Positions 1 through 10,333 of a stretch of 64,000 nucleotides of DNA are shown one piece after another (position 1 is the first letter of the stretch; each line of letters begins with the position of its first letter). This DNA comes from Tamarix chinensis (Eukaryota; Streptophyta; Magnoliopsida; Caryophyllales; Tamaricaceae), in assembly GCA_030549775.1 (NCBI GenBank), contig CM060171.1, positions 4,999,501 to 5,063,500 of the forward strand, given 5' to 3'. Made by a program: the position numbers and the translations under genes. The notes beneath the pieces are model-generated. The model made no database searches, was not told the DNA's origin, and worked only from the letters and a program-made list of their open reading frames with translations.

Positions 1-1480
1 CCAAAATGAAAGGCCAAGATTAATCCTTATAAAGGTTAGATAATAATTAAGGAAGAAAAGTTGGTTTTCATTTAAATCCACAAATGTGAAAATTTTACAT
101 AACATTTTAAAATTATTTAGAGCTCGGTAACACTAAAATATAACGGTCTTTGAAGTTTTGTAAATTTCTAATAGCTAAAAAAAGACTTTTTAGGACTTAA
201 AATACACGATTAAGACATACTAGTACAGTAAGTTATAAATAATGTATTTTTTCCAATAACTTAGTTTTCCATTTTAAAAAAAATCTAGGAGACTCATAAA
301 AACATGAGAAGCTCAAATATACACATTAAAGAAGAGTCTCAAAAGAGTTAAAAGCCAAACAATGCTTGAAAGTCTCACAAAATACAAATGTGTAAGAAAG
401 ATTAAGAAGCCTCGAATGGAATATTTTTAAAATGCAACTAGGGCTTTGAATCACTTAAGGGATGTAAAAAAACATTTGAATAAGATAGCTTTATCTCCAA
501 AAAAACACAAGGCATAAATAAATTTGATTTTCAAAGGGCCAGGTATTATAATAGCATACTTAATTAATTAAGGGTGCCATAAGAAACAATACTACTTCTT
601 CCATACCTCTATGTGTGCATGTTATTCATTTTTAAATCATCCCAAAATATTTGTAAGATTTTTACTATTTATAGGACATTAACATTTTCTTTGGAATGAA
701 TATATAGTCATATAATATTATACTTTGAAAGAAATCAACACTCAACTTTGTTTTAAAATATTGTGAGGGCTTCTTTTTAGAGACGAAGGGAATAGAAAAT
801 TAATATTTTTTTCATTGTAGTTAATTATAATCTGACTATTTTGTTTAATATTAATAAAATTCAAATCCTTGTGAATATCAAGGAATAGATGGAGTATATA
901 TCTTGTGATAAATTAAAATGGAAATCTAGTATTAGAAAACATGAGTATTTTACAATAAGAACAATAATAAAAGTATAACATATTAATCAATACCATTAAA
1001 TATTAACATCTAAACAAATATGTTAACATTTTTTTGTCTATATACAACAAATTTTTTTGAGAGTATAGGTAAAATTATAACCAAAAGGTTAAGTTGTTCC
1101 ATATGAAATTTGATGTTAAGATTAGGGTATTATGTTGTGTATTTTGGCCTTTAGGCATTATAAAAGAGTGCTAGCATTTATCATATGGTAAAAATATGCT
1201 AATGATATATTTATAGAAAATATTTAAGATAAATACAAAAGACGCATAAGTCATACATTTGACACAAAATCAATGCATGCGAGGACTTAGATTGAGACGT
1301 GTGTATGAGAGTTCCTATATATAATAAACAAGATCGTTTCATGGTGGATATATATCCACCGTGCTTCTTGGATACACTTTCCAAATTGGTTGACAATGAT
1401 GTTCATGGATGGATAAATGATTGTTTTTCTCTTTTACCTACTTGTGTAATTTTATCTTGTGCATGTCCACAATGATTCAA
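1..1480. other. AT-rich intergenic DNA, no gene seen
   Basis: Very AT-rich sequence with only short chance ORFs. I found no coding similarity, RNA gene or element with recognisable ends. Confidence 0.6.
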
Positions 1481-1489
1481 AATTTGTGA

Positions 1490-2440
1490 AACATGCATAA
1501 TTTTATCTTATAAGATGTGCATAATTTTATCTTGTAAGATGTGTACTTTGTTTTCAAATATATGCTGGATAAGTGTATGTGTGCACACTTAATTGTGGAA
1601 AATTTTGGGACTAATAAACAAAATGAATGCATACGCAATATATAAGTATATAAATTTCTATTTCTAAAAGTGTATATTTATATTTTTTGAAGATGTGTAT
1701 TTCTTCCCCGAAAATGTTATGTTTGTTCCTAAAGATGTGTATTCTTATTCTAAAAGAATATGCATCGATCATTACAAAAAAAAATGCATTCTTATCTTGA
1801 AAGATGTGTAATATTATTTTGGAAGATGTTCATTCTTATCCTGAAGAATGTATATTTTTAAATTAGTAAACCTGTACTCCAATAATATATTTATAATATG
1901 GGTATTTTTCTTTGGGTGTATTTATTTTCTAAAAAAAAATGTGTATTTATATCAAGATATGTGTTTAAATCCTAGAATATGTGTGTTTATATCCTGAAAG
2001 ATGTGTATTAAACTATTTATATATTGCAAGACATATATTCTTATGATGGAATTTGTATATTCTAATCTTAAAATATGTGTATTATAGTATTAATAAATGC
2101 GTATTTGTATTCTAAGAGTTGTGTGTTTATGTATTGTAAGATGTATATTATTTTTCTAAATGATGTATATTCTTGTCTTATAATACGTGTATTTATATAT
2201 TGAAAGTACAAGAAGGTGTATATTTATTTTCTATAAGATAGGTATTCTTATTGAAAAATAGGTGTATAATTCTACCTTATTTTAAAACAAAGTTAATAGA
2301 GTTTTTAAAAATGTTACTATTGTTCTATCATAGTCGGATGCACCTAAATAATGTATATACTTGTAATAGAAGACATGTGTTTTTATTTAAAAATATGTAT
2401 ATTTATATAGTACTGTATTTTATATATATGCCCCCAAACT
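1490..2440. repeat. Degenerate short-period repeat array (AAGATGTGTATT-type)
   Basis: A motif close to AAGATGTGTATT followed by TTATTCTGAA-like sequence recurs many times at irregular 20-40 base spacing (for example near 1513, 1690, 1733, 1802, 2000, 2140). Copies are diverged and interrupted. No coding potential. It looks like an old minisatellite or the repetitive part of a transposon. The type of array resembles the one in intron 1 of the DRB gene at 40.2-40.9 kb, with a different motif. Confidence 0.55.
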
Positions 2441-4059
2441 TTTCAATATACCACACTTGTTGGAAATGTATCCACGATGCATGTTTCTATAATTAATACC
2501 CTTTTTTTCCCCCTTGGTACTTTATTCTATGAAATAATCCAATTTTTAATTTGTTTGTAGTGATTTAGTTCGTTTGGTGCATTAACTACGAAGCTTGTGG
2601 ATAATACGGATTGGCATATTTTTGGGACTCTGGTGTGGGGTTTGAATACTGCTAAAAGAATAAGAATTATTAGCCATCATTCTATTATTATTTTTATTTT
2701 TATTTTTATGTCTGTGGTGTCAAGTAGTTTGGTGACCAAATGACCATCCGACCCCATCCCCCTCCCCCCAACAACTTATCATTACAGAAAAGATGAGCTT
2801 TGGTTTGTCATTAAGAAAGGCATATTATTTTTTATGATCAAATACGGCATGAATTAAAGACATTAACATTATTGCCTAAGAAAGATTTGTTAGCCAAGAA
2901 AAGGTAAATTTGATGGGCATTTCCTTAAGTCCTAGTTTGGTACGAGGTAAAAGAGGTAGAAAAAACTGTCGCATATTTTACTTGTCTTGTTTGATCGTCT
3001 ACAAAGACAAATATCTCAAAGTCTTTGGGTATAATATTTATTTTCCCTTTTACATGATTTTTTTAATCGCATGAATTTGTAATAGATATATAAGTTCAAC
3101 TGACATGAGCTAATGCGATACCGTGCGTAGGAGACGATGTAAATATGGAATATAAAATATCCATATCCTAATTCTTAATCTCTAAATTAAGATCCAAAGC
3201 ATACACTGATTATAATTAATGCACCACAAATATAGATGGGCATCTTCGTTCCAGCATGAATCCGTCTGAAAGTCCGATAGTGTATCACAACGTAAGCGAG
3301 AAACAAATATGGTAGGCAAGTTGGGTGAAGACGGAGCATTTAGCTAGTGATAGGATGCAGATTATATTATAGCGCTAACTCTTTTAGTTGTGTTAGCTTG
3401 AATTTGCACACTGTTTCGCGATTCTAGACGTCATGTTCGATCTGCCTAGACTGGTCGATCTATTTTCTTGATGATGGGAACTAGATTATGTTGTATTCGG
3501 ATATTTAAAAAATGGGTCCTTAAAAAAAAGCTTCAAATATTTGACTTTTAAAATATCAAAAACTTTTGAATAAGGTACAAATGAGAAATATCAAATAAAA
3601 AAGTATTCAATCCAAAAATAATAAATTAATTCAATTTAGATTGATATAATCTAATTTAATTTTTTATTCTTGAATTATATTATATTCAATTAATACTTCT
3701 ATTTTTTAATAATATTTAATCAAAATAATAATTAAAAAGTATAAAATTTAAATACAATAAGTACTCTCATTTTTAAGTTATAGACAAGCACACATACATA
3801 TGCTTATATAAAATATAATTTTATAAAAAATAAATAGTCTTTAGAATATATATGTATATAATTTATAGAATCGAATATGATTTGTACTTATCGGATCGGA
3901 TATCCGATTTATTTGATATTTTATAGATTGGATCCATTATTTGATATGATATATATAGAGAGAGAAAGGCTCATGTGCGAACTTATTTATTTGGTACAAA
4001 CGTAGGAACAGATTCTGACCGTCAGATCTAAATTAGATCCAACGGTCGAACGATAAAAA
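2441..4059. other. Intergenic DNA, no gene seen
   Basis: AT-rich. The stretch near 3490-3960 contains TATCCGAT and ATCGGATCGGAT motifs like those inside the hAT-like elements at 44.6-47.7 kb, so it may be an old non-autonomous element. I could not find ends or a target duplication. Confidence 0.4.
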
Positions 4060-4545
4060 CGACACTTACCTTCGCCGAGCCTTCACGCCCCTCTGCAGTC
4101 TGCCCGCCCGTTCTGTTTCGACTTTGTACCGAGCGGCGAGCGCAGAGCACCCGACCACCAGATCCCTTCGCGCTTGCCTCTCCCTCTCCATCGCACCTCT
4201 CTCCCTTTCCATCGCACCTATCTCCCTCTCCATCGCACCCGTTTCTCCATCTCTCCCTCGCCATTTCTGCTTCTGCATCTCTCCATCGACCTGCTCCTCC
4301 CATCTGCTGACAGATCGAGCAAAGTACTCGACCTCCCTCAATTTCCACTCCTCCTCTAATCCGACGAGCTTCGTAGACCAGCAGACAAGCTCAGTCGCTG
4401 TTCTCTTCGACCAGACCTCAGCTCCTCCATTCTTCAATCGCCACTACACTGCTAAACAGGAGACAAGGAGAAGCGGCGGAATCGCGACCTCAACAAGAGC
4501 ACAGAGGTATTCCATTTTCTATTCTGTGTTTATAGTCGGAGGTTC
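4060..4545 (+). other. GC-rich patch with CTCCATCGCACC tandem repeats
   Basis: A sharp rise in GC and loss of A-runs sets this apart from its surroundings. At 4178-4260 a unit of about 21 bases ending in CCATCGCACC occurs three times plus a partial copy. A 198-codon open frame crosses it but continues into the Cassandra LTR and is low in complexity (repeated Ser-Ile-Ala-Pro), so I do not call it a gene. It may be the promoter or 5' leader of a transposon-derived gene whose transposase remnant lies at 5.74-5.98 kb; a possible splice donor (AGAG/GTATTC) lies near 4506. Confidence 0.4.
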
Positions 4546-4849
4546 TGTAACACCCCGAGTCAACACGACCACACGGGGGCTACCTTGGAGCACTTTCGGA
4601 TTGATTGGCTGGCCCCACAAATCAACACGAGTCCTTTTAGCACGCTTTGTCCTCACTCACGCACTTCCCGAGAAATTTTCAGAAAATTTCCGAAACTTCC
4701 CAGGAGGTCACCCATCCTAAAATTACTCCACGGCCAGCACGCTTAACTGTGGAGTTCTTAGGACAGAATCACCAAAAGGATGGTATACCATGTTGATATA
4801 AGTAGCCAAATCAATCCTTATAACACTCCGTTCAATTTGGGGTATTACA
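4546..4849 (-). repeat. Cassandra LTR, left copy (3' LTR in element sense)
   Basis: Starts TG and ends CA on the plus strand. I saw no difference from the copy at 4997-5300. Because the element reads on the minus strand, this is its 3' LTR. Confidence 0.93.
4694..4756 (-). promoter_or_regulatory. 5S rRNA-like internal Pol III promoter region in LTR
   Basis: On the minus strand this contains GTTAAGCGTGCT (5S A-box-like), GGATGGG (intermediate element) and TGACCTCCTGGGAAGT (5S C-box-like), in 5S gene order. The duplicate is at 5145-5207. In Cassandra elements this region is known to resemble 5S genes. Whether it is active here is not shown by sequence. Confidence 0.85.
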
Positions 4850-4862
4850 TTCACCCCCACTC
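4850..4862 (-). promoter_or_regulatory. Polypurine tract of the Cassandra TRIM
   Basis: Minus-strand GAGTGGGGGTGAA directly abuts the 3' LTR, the expected position of the plus-strand DNA primer. Confidence 0.8.
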
Positions 4863-4982
4863 AAAGAACGCAACGTCCTCGTTGCGCCTCAACCAATGAC
4901 TGTCTCAATACAGTTCATCCCAAGAATCGTCCCGCTAGGTGGCTGACTGGCTCATCCAAGTTCAGCTCACGGTCGCGGTTTT

Positions 4983-4994
4983 GCTCTGATACCA
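4983..4994 (-). promoter_or_regulatory. Primer binding site, initiator tRNA-Met
   Basis: The minus-strand sequence TGGTATCAGAGC is the canonical complement to the 3' end of initiator tRNA-Met, two bases inside the 5' LTR. Confidence 0.92.
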
Positions 4995-4996
4995 TT

Positions 4997-5300
4997 TGTA
5001 ACACCCCGAGTCAACACGACCACACGGGGGCTACCTTGGAGCACTTTCGGATTGATTGGCTGGCCCCACAAATCAACACGAGTCCTTTTAGCACGCTTTG
5101 TCCTCACTCACGCACTTCCCGAGAAATTTTCAGAAAATTTCCGAAACTTCCCAGGAGGTCACCCATCCTAAAATTACTCCACGGCCAGCACGCTTAACTG
5201 TGGAGTTCTTAGGACAGAATCACCAAAAGGATGGTATACCATGTTGATATAAGTAGCCAAATCAATCCTTATAACACTCCGTTCAATTTGGGGTATTACA
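4997..5300 (-). repeat. Cassandra LTR, right copy (5' LTR in element sense)
   Basis: 304 bp, TG...CA, adjoining the primer binding site on its left and the GGTTC target duplication on its right. Confidence 0.93.
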
Positions 5301-5475
5301 GGTTCGACTGGCATTTTCGTAATTATAACGAAATTGAGTATTGTGTAATTCCTTGAGTTCGACTGGCATTTTCGGAGGTTCGACTGGCATTTTCTGTTCT
5401 GTGTTTATAGTCGGAGGTTCGACTGGCATTTTCGTAATTATAACGAAATTGAGTATTGTGTAATTCCTTGAGTTT
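5301..5475 (+). repeat. Tandem duplication with GGTTCGACTGGCATTTTC motif
   Basis: A 39-base block (5319-5357 and 5434-5472) and the motif GGTTCGACTGGCATTTTC recur with a period of about 115 bases; motif copies lie near 5301, 5357, 5378 and 5416, with a variant at 6007. The sequence before the TRIM (to 4545) matches the start of the unit, so the TRIM inserted into an already duplicated stretch. Confidence 0.8.
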
Positions 5476-5739
5476 GATTTGGTTGTTCCTCTCATTGATG
5501 TAGATGCTGCCTTAGGATTAAATTATTTTTTCTCTGTTTTTGTTTTCCGCTTTCTTATGCGAACTGTCATCGCTTTCTTATTAATTTCCATTTTCAACAG
5601 ATTCAACAGTCATAGGCGGTCACTGGCAGCAGTATTCTGCTAGATAGCTGGGCTAATGAACATTCACTCCGCCTCTTTAATGTCCTGGTGGATTGTCCTT
5701 AGGACTTACTGTATCTTTGTTCTGAAAGATTTTCAGCTT

Positions 5740-5977
5740 TAGGGGAGGATGGACGTTTGGAATCTTTCGTCGATGAGATAATTTCAAAACTAGGGCTAGA
5801 CAATGTAGTCTATGTGATCTCAAGTGATGTCTCTGATTGCATGATCACCGTGGGAAATAATTTGATGTAGAAACATGCATCAATTTTCTGCACGGCAAGT
5901 TACACCTATTGCTTAAAGCTCATGCTTTAAAAAATTGGCAAGCTACCTTTAGTGGAAGAGACACGTCATAGCATTTG
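5740..5977 (+). pseudogene. hAT-type transposase fossil (DUF659-like)
   Basis: From 5742 one frame reads GEDGRLESFVDEIISKLGL, then NVVYVISSDVSDCMITVGNN, stop, KHASIFCTASYTYCLKLML, stop, KIGKLPLVEETRHSI. This matches the plant DUF659/hAT pattern: a conserved region around a D, N/D and N, then a Cys-His-type CAAHC-like segment (here SYTYC) and LMLEDIGKL. In-frame stops and the absence of the N-terminal zinc finger and C-terminal dimerisation domain show it is dead or fragmentary. It sits between the duplicated stretch around the TRIM and the telomere-like array. Identification is from memory of the family pattern. Confidence 0.65.
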
Positions 5978-6035
5978 AAATGGTTAGGCTGCTAGCTTAT
6001 GGTCGGAGGTTCAATTGGCATTTTCTATTTTGTGT

Positions 6036-7200
6036 TTAAGGGGTTTATGGTTTAGGGTTTAGAGGGTTTAGAGGGTTTAGAGGGTTTAGGGTTTAGGGTT
6101 TAGAGGGTTTAGGGTTTAGGGTTTAGTGTTTAGAGGGTTTAGGGTTTAGGGTTTTGGGTTTAGGGTTTTGGGTTTAGGGTTTAGAGGGTTTAGGGTTTAG
6201 GGTTTAGGGTTTAGAGGGTTTAGTGTTTAGGGTTTAGAGGGTTTAGGGTTTAGGGTTTAGGGTTAGGGTTTAGAGGGTTTAGGGTTTAGAGGGTTTAGGG
6301 TTTAGGGTTAGGGTTTAGAGGGTTTAGGGTTTAGGGTTTAGAGGGTTTAGGGGGTTTAGGGTTTAGGGTTAGGGTTTAGAGGGTTTAGGGTTTAGGGTTT
6401 AGGGTTTAGGGTTAGGGTTTAGAGGGTTTAGGGTTTAGGGTTTAGGGTTTAGGGTTTAGGGTTTAGGGTTTAGGGTTTAGGTTTAGGGTTTATAGGGTTT
6501 AGGGTTTATGGTTTATGGTTTAGAGGGTTTAGGGTTTAGGGTTTAGGGTTTAGGGTTTAGGGTTTAGGGTTTATGGTTAGGGTTTAGAGGGTTTAGGGTT
6601 TAGGGTTTAGAGGGTTTAGTGTTTAGGGTTTAGGGTTTAGGGTTTAGGGTTTAGGGTTTAGGGTTTAGAGGGTTTAGGGTTAGGGTTTAGGGTTTAGAGG
6701 GTTTAGGGTTTAGGGTTTAGAGGGTTTAGGGTTTAGGGTTTAGGGTTTAGGTTTAGGGTTTAGAGGGTTTAGGGTTTAGTGTTTAGGGTTTAGAGGGTTT
6801 AGGGTTTAGGGTTTAGGGTTTAGGGTTTAGGGTTTAGAGGGTTTAGGGTTTAGGGTTTAGAGGGTTTAGGGTTTAGGGTTTAGAGGGTTTAGGGTTTAGG
6901 TTTATAGGGTTTAGGGTTTAGGTTTATAGGGTTTAGGGTTTAGGGTTTGGGTTTAGGGGTTTAGGGTTTAGGGTTTATGGTGTAGGGTTTAGAGGGTTTA
7001 GGGTTAGGGTTTAGAGGGTTTAGGGTTTATGGTTTATGGTTTAGGGTTTAGGGTTTAGAGGATTTAGGGTTTATGGTTTAGAGGGTTTAGGGTTTAGGGT
7101 TTAGAGGGTTTAGGGTTTAGGGTTTATGGTTAGGGTTTAGAGGGTTTAGGGTTTAGGGTTTAGAGGGTTTAGCGGGTTTAGGGTTTAGGGTTTAGAGGTT
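6036..7200 (+). repeat. Interstitial telomere-type repeat array (TTTAGGG, degenerate)
   Basis: About 1.16 kb of head-to-tail TTTAGGG with the G-rich strand on plus throughout. It is mixed with a frequent 9-base variant TTTAGAGGG and rarer TTTATGG, TTAGGG, TTTAGTG and TTTTGGG. TTTAGGG is the usual plant telomere unit. The mix suggests secondary amplification of TTTAGGG-TTTAGAGGG modules rather than an intact chromosome end. No inversion of orientation is seen, so it is not a head-to-head fusion. Confidence 0.95.
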
Positions 7201-7702
7201 TGGATATTTGGTTTGGATATAGGTTTGGGTTAGTTTTTTGGTTTGGTATTATTAAAATCTTGAATGTTGATTTAATTTTGATCTAATAGTTGATATTGGT
7301 TCTTATGTTTGTATAATAAAAAAAGTTTGCATGTGAACCTCACCCTATATATATATATATATATTAAGTTAATTAATTAATTGTTTAGATAGGATAATCG
7401 GATATAAAATAATATAAACAACCTTAGTTGTTTCTAATCCTATACTCAAACCTATTCTCGATAAAACATTTAAGCACATTCATATATATAATATGCAATT
7501 CATAATAATATAAAATTACTCATTTATATATTTGGAATCATAAAAACACATAGACAGCAAACAAGTTTATCCGTTGAGCCCTAAATGAGTAGCAAACAAA
7601 AACCATACAAAATGGGCCCCAAATGAGTAGCATATATATTGGATGCCTACTGAATTAAATTATGTTCATTGAATAAGATCAATTTTATCACATCATCACA
7701 TC

Positions 7703-7773
<71 letters not shown>

Positions 7774-8803
7774 TTGAATAATATCATTTCAGTTGTAACT
7801 TTTGACATTGTTGTACTACAATCGTCACATAATGTTGATCACATAGTTATTGAATAATCATTACATAGTTATTAAAAAATCATTGCATATATATTGAAAA
7901 ATTAGTACAACGATGTAGAAGATGTATTATAATGATTGTTAAAAAATTATAAAGTCATCATATAATTATGAAAAATCATTACAACGATGTTAATAACTTA
8001 TTATAGTAGTTGTTTAACAAAATGGTACAACAATGATAAAAAAAAGTTTCATACAAGAGTTGTTGAAAATTATCACATAGTAGTAGAAATGTGGTTACAT
8101 ATCCATTGAAAATTTATCACATAATTATTATAAAAAATATTTTAGGTCAGAAGCACAATAACGAGTTTTTATTTATAGAGAAAATTAGAAAAGAATTTCG
8201 ATATAATTTTTTTATTGGTCTAATATAAAGATAATTTGTTTGAAGAAAAAATATGTTAAGCTTATTTATAAAATATCATCATTATAAAAATAGAAAATTG
8301 TCATTTATGAAAATCCTATAAATATTTAATCTTAAAAATAATATTGTATTGCAGATTGCGCGATATCAATTGTCGAATGTATGTGGTGCGCATGCAAATA
8401 CTTGGACGGTTTAAATCAATGGTCTACACCCCCTCCCTCTCTCTTTCTTTTAGTAAAAAGTTCTAACTCTCTTTGATGAAAATAATAGGTTATAAATTCA
8501 TGCAAATGTCGGCAAAATTCTGTTGCACCTCAAACCCTAACCTAACCTAATCGCATTAAAGAGGTGATTAGGCCGTCCAAGTCAACTGAAATGTAAGACT
8601 TTGCTTATTTCATTGCATGGCGGACGTTTTCTTCTCTCTAACATGAATCAATCAATCATAAAAAGACCCAGTGCAATCTAGCAGTTCACCACGTCCGCAG
8701 ACACGTTTCATTTCTTTTTAATATTTTTTTTTTCTTTTACATTAGAACACCCAATTTTAGTTGGACATTGAAGCCGATAAATCCGTATAATAAAGTCTCA
8801 TGA
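7201..8803. other. AT-rich intergenic DNA
   Basis: No gene recognised. Contains a TA tract near 7345-7365 and the (TAA)n microsatellite listed separately. Short ORFs here are low-complexity artefacts. Confidence 0.6.
7705..7773. repeat. (TAA)n microsatellite, about 23 units
   Basis: Uninterrupted AAT/ATA/TAA trinucleotide run. The apparent polyisoleucine ORF across it is an artefact. Confidence 0.97.
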
Positions 8804-8811
8804 TATAACTA

Positions 8812-9451
8812 CGAAACTGTTATTTGGAAAACAAGGATTTACTGCGCAGAAAACATTTGCGCAGTAAATCCCTATTTTACCCATCACTATTCACCTTTGC
8901 AGCAAGGCATCGGCAGTTTTTGCCGATGCACCAATTTTTTTTTTTTTTTTTTTTAAGTTTGGCCGAAATTTAAAAAAAAAAATTGGTGCATCGGCAGTTT
9001 GTGCCGATGCTTTGGCCTAGTTTCGGCAATAATTGCCGATAGCCTGGGCCGATATCGGTACAAATTGCCGAATTTATCGGCCGAAATTTAAAAAAAAAAT
9101 TATATATATATATATGCTGCATCGGCAGTTATTACCGATTGTATGGCCTGGTTTCGGCAATAATTGCCGATGGCCTGGATGTTGACTTAAATATTTCGGC
9201 CGAAATTAAAAAAAAAAATTTTTTGGTGCATCGGCAGTTTTTGCCGATGTCTTGGCCTGCTTTCGGCAATAAGTGCCGATGGCCTGGGCCAGTTTCGGTG
9301 AAAATTGCCGAAAATTATCCATAGTTTCGGCTAAAATCGCCGATGCTGATCGTGGCTTTCGGCAAAAATCACCGATGTGAAGGTCACTTTCGGAACTTTT
9401 CGGAATTTGTTTTCCACGGAGTAAAAATACGTTTTCTATATAACAATACCC
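8812..9451. mobile_element. Non-autonomous inverted-repeat element packed with CATCGGCA palindromes
   Basis: 640 bp flanked by an 8-bp direct repeat TATAACTA (8804-8811 and 9452-9459). The two 44-base ends are inverted repeats, matching at about 30 of 44 positions and sharing TGTTAT, GAAAAC, TTTACT and GAAAACA blocks. Next to the left end is a perfect inner inverted repeat, ATTTACTGCGCA (8837-8848) with TGCGCAGTAAAT (8858-8869). The body is a serial array of short stem-loops: GCATCGGCA/TGCCGATGC at 8907-8929 and 8988-9010, with variants near 9119 and 9228 and TTTCGGCAA/TTGCCGA forms in between. Three units of about 120 bases are recognisable. An 8-bp duplication suggests hAT; a 9-bp reading would suggest Mutator. 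No ORF of note. Confidence 0.75.
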
Positions 9452-9459
9452 TATAACTA

Positions 9460-10333
9460 AAACATTAAGCTAATGATGTCACTGTCAAACAGTTTATCTC
9501 CGATTTAGTCTCAATGCATCGTACTATTCCAAAATATTGAAAAATCGTTAAGACTAGAAAATAATCTTGTTGTGGTAAAACCATGTTAAGAAACATCACC
9601 CAAATGCCTGATGAGGAGTTGTGAGAAAATTTTGTTGAGAGATTGCAATACAAAAAGAGGTAAACTTACGAAGAGCTAGAAAGAGGTGATAGGATTCAAA
9701 GAGAGAATTGACAGTGGTATGACTGATCGTGATGTACGAGGATAAGAAACAAACATAAGTATTACCGTGGATTACGTGATTTGATATCCAAATTGATCTT
9801 CTTTAAAAAATTAAATAACTGATTTTATATTCTTTTTTCTTAACTAAATAATTGATCGGATCAAGAAAACGTCAAACATATAAGTTATTCTATCTAATAA
9901 ATACAAATAATATTCAATTCGATAAACTATATATTTATAGGCATATATCTTTTAAAAGGTAGTTATTGTTAGCAAATTTTATATTTTTTAATTAATATTG
10001 TTATTAAATATTTAAATGTTATTATAAATGCAGAATAACTAAATAAATATAATAAAATTTTAAGACTCAAATCAAATCAGTACATCAGATTGATCCAAAT
10101 TAGATCGGTTTATTATTTCTCGATCATAGAATTTTTTTTATTTGATATTTTTCATTTTTGATCTGTTTAAAAATTTTGGATATTCAAATGGTTATTTGTA
10201 ATCTAATCTGAAATTCTATGCATTTAAATCTTTTTTTAATAGCCGATCCTTCAAATATCCAATGTTTTTTATCAGATATCTAATGGTTGAATATCCAAAA
10301 TACCTAATCTCTGATCTATGAACACCCTCATAA
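9460..10333. other. AT-rich intergenic DNA, possible old DNA transposon
   Basis: Contains ATCGGATC, GATATCC and GATCCAAATTAGATCGG motifs resembling the interior of the hAT-like elements farther right, and ends close to GAACACCC, but I found no terminal repeat pair or target duplication. Confidence 0.4.

Larger units (their letters stand above)
4546..5300 (-). mobile_element. Complete Cassandra-type TRIM retrotransposon
   Basis: Two 304-bp LTRs (4546-4849 and 4997-5300) read as identical by eye and flank a 147-bp non-coding core. Each LTR begins TGTAACACCCC and ends GGGGTATTACA. A 5-bp target duplication GGTTC sits at 4541-4545 and 5301-5305. Read on the minus strand, the core starts two bases after the LTR with the initiator-tRNA-Met primer site TGGTATCAGAGC and ends with a purine tract. 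Each LTR contains a stretch resembling the 5S rRNA gene (GTTAAGCGTGCT, then GGATGGGTGACCTCCTGGGA), the known hallmark of Cassandra. It has no protein genes, so it depends on proteins from other elements. Matching LTRs plus an exact target duplication imply a recent insertion. Confidence 0.93.

Noticed and set aside
4124..4720. 198-codon open frame on the plus strand as a protein gene
   Set aside because: Low complexity from the CCATCGCACC repeat and the frame runs into the Cassandra LTR; no family resemblance.
6036..7200. True chromosome end or head-to-head telomere fusion
   Set aside because: Sequence continues on both sides, orientation is constant, and units are degenerate.
7669..7857. 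Small protein with a polyisoleucine core
   Set aside because: It is a translation of the (TAA)n microsatellite.
8812..9451. Rho-independent-type terminators at the CATCGGCA hairpins
   Set aside because: Some hairpins are followed by T or A runs, but this is plant nuclear DNA with many similar hairpins in an element; terminator logic does not apply.
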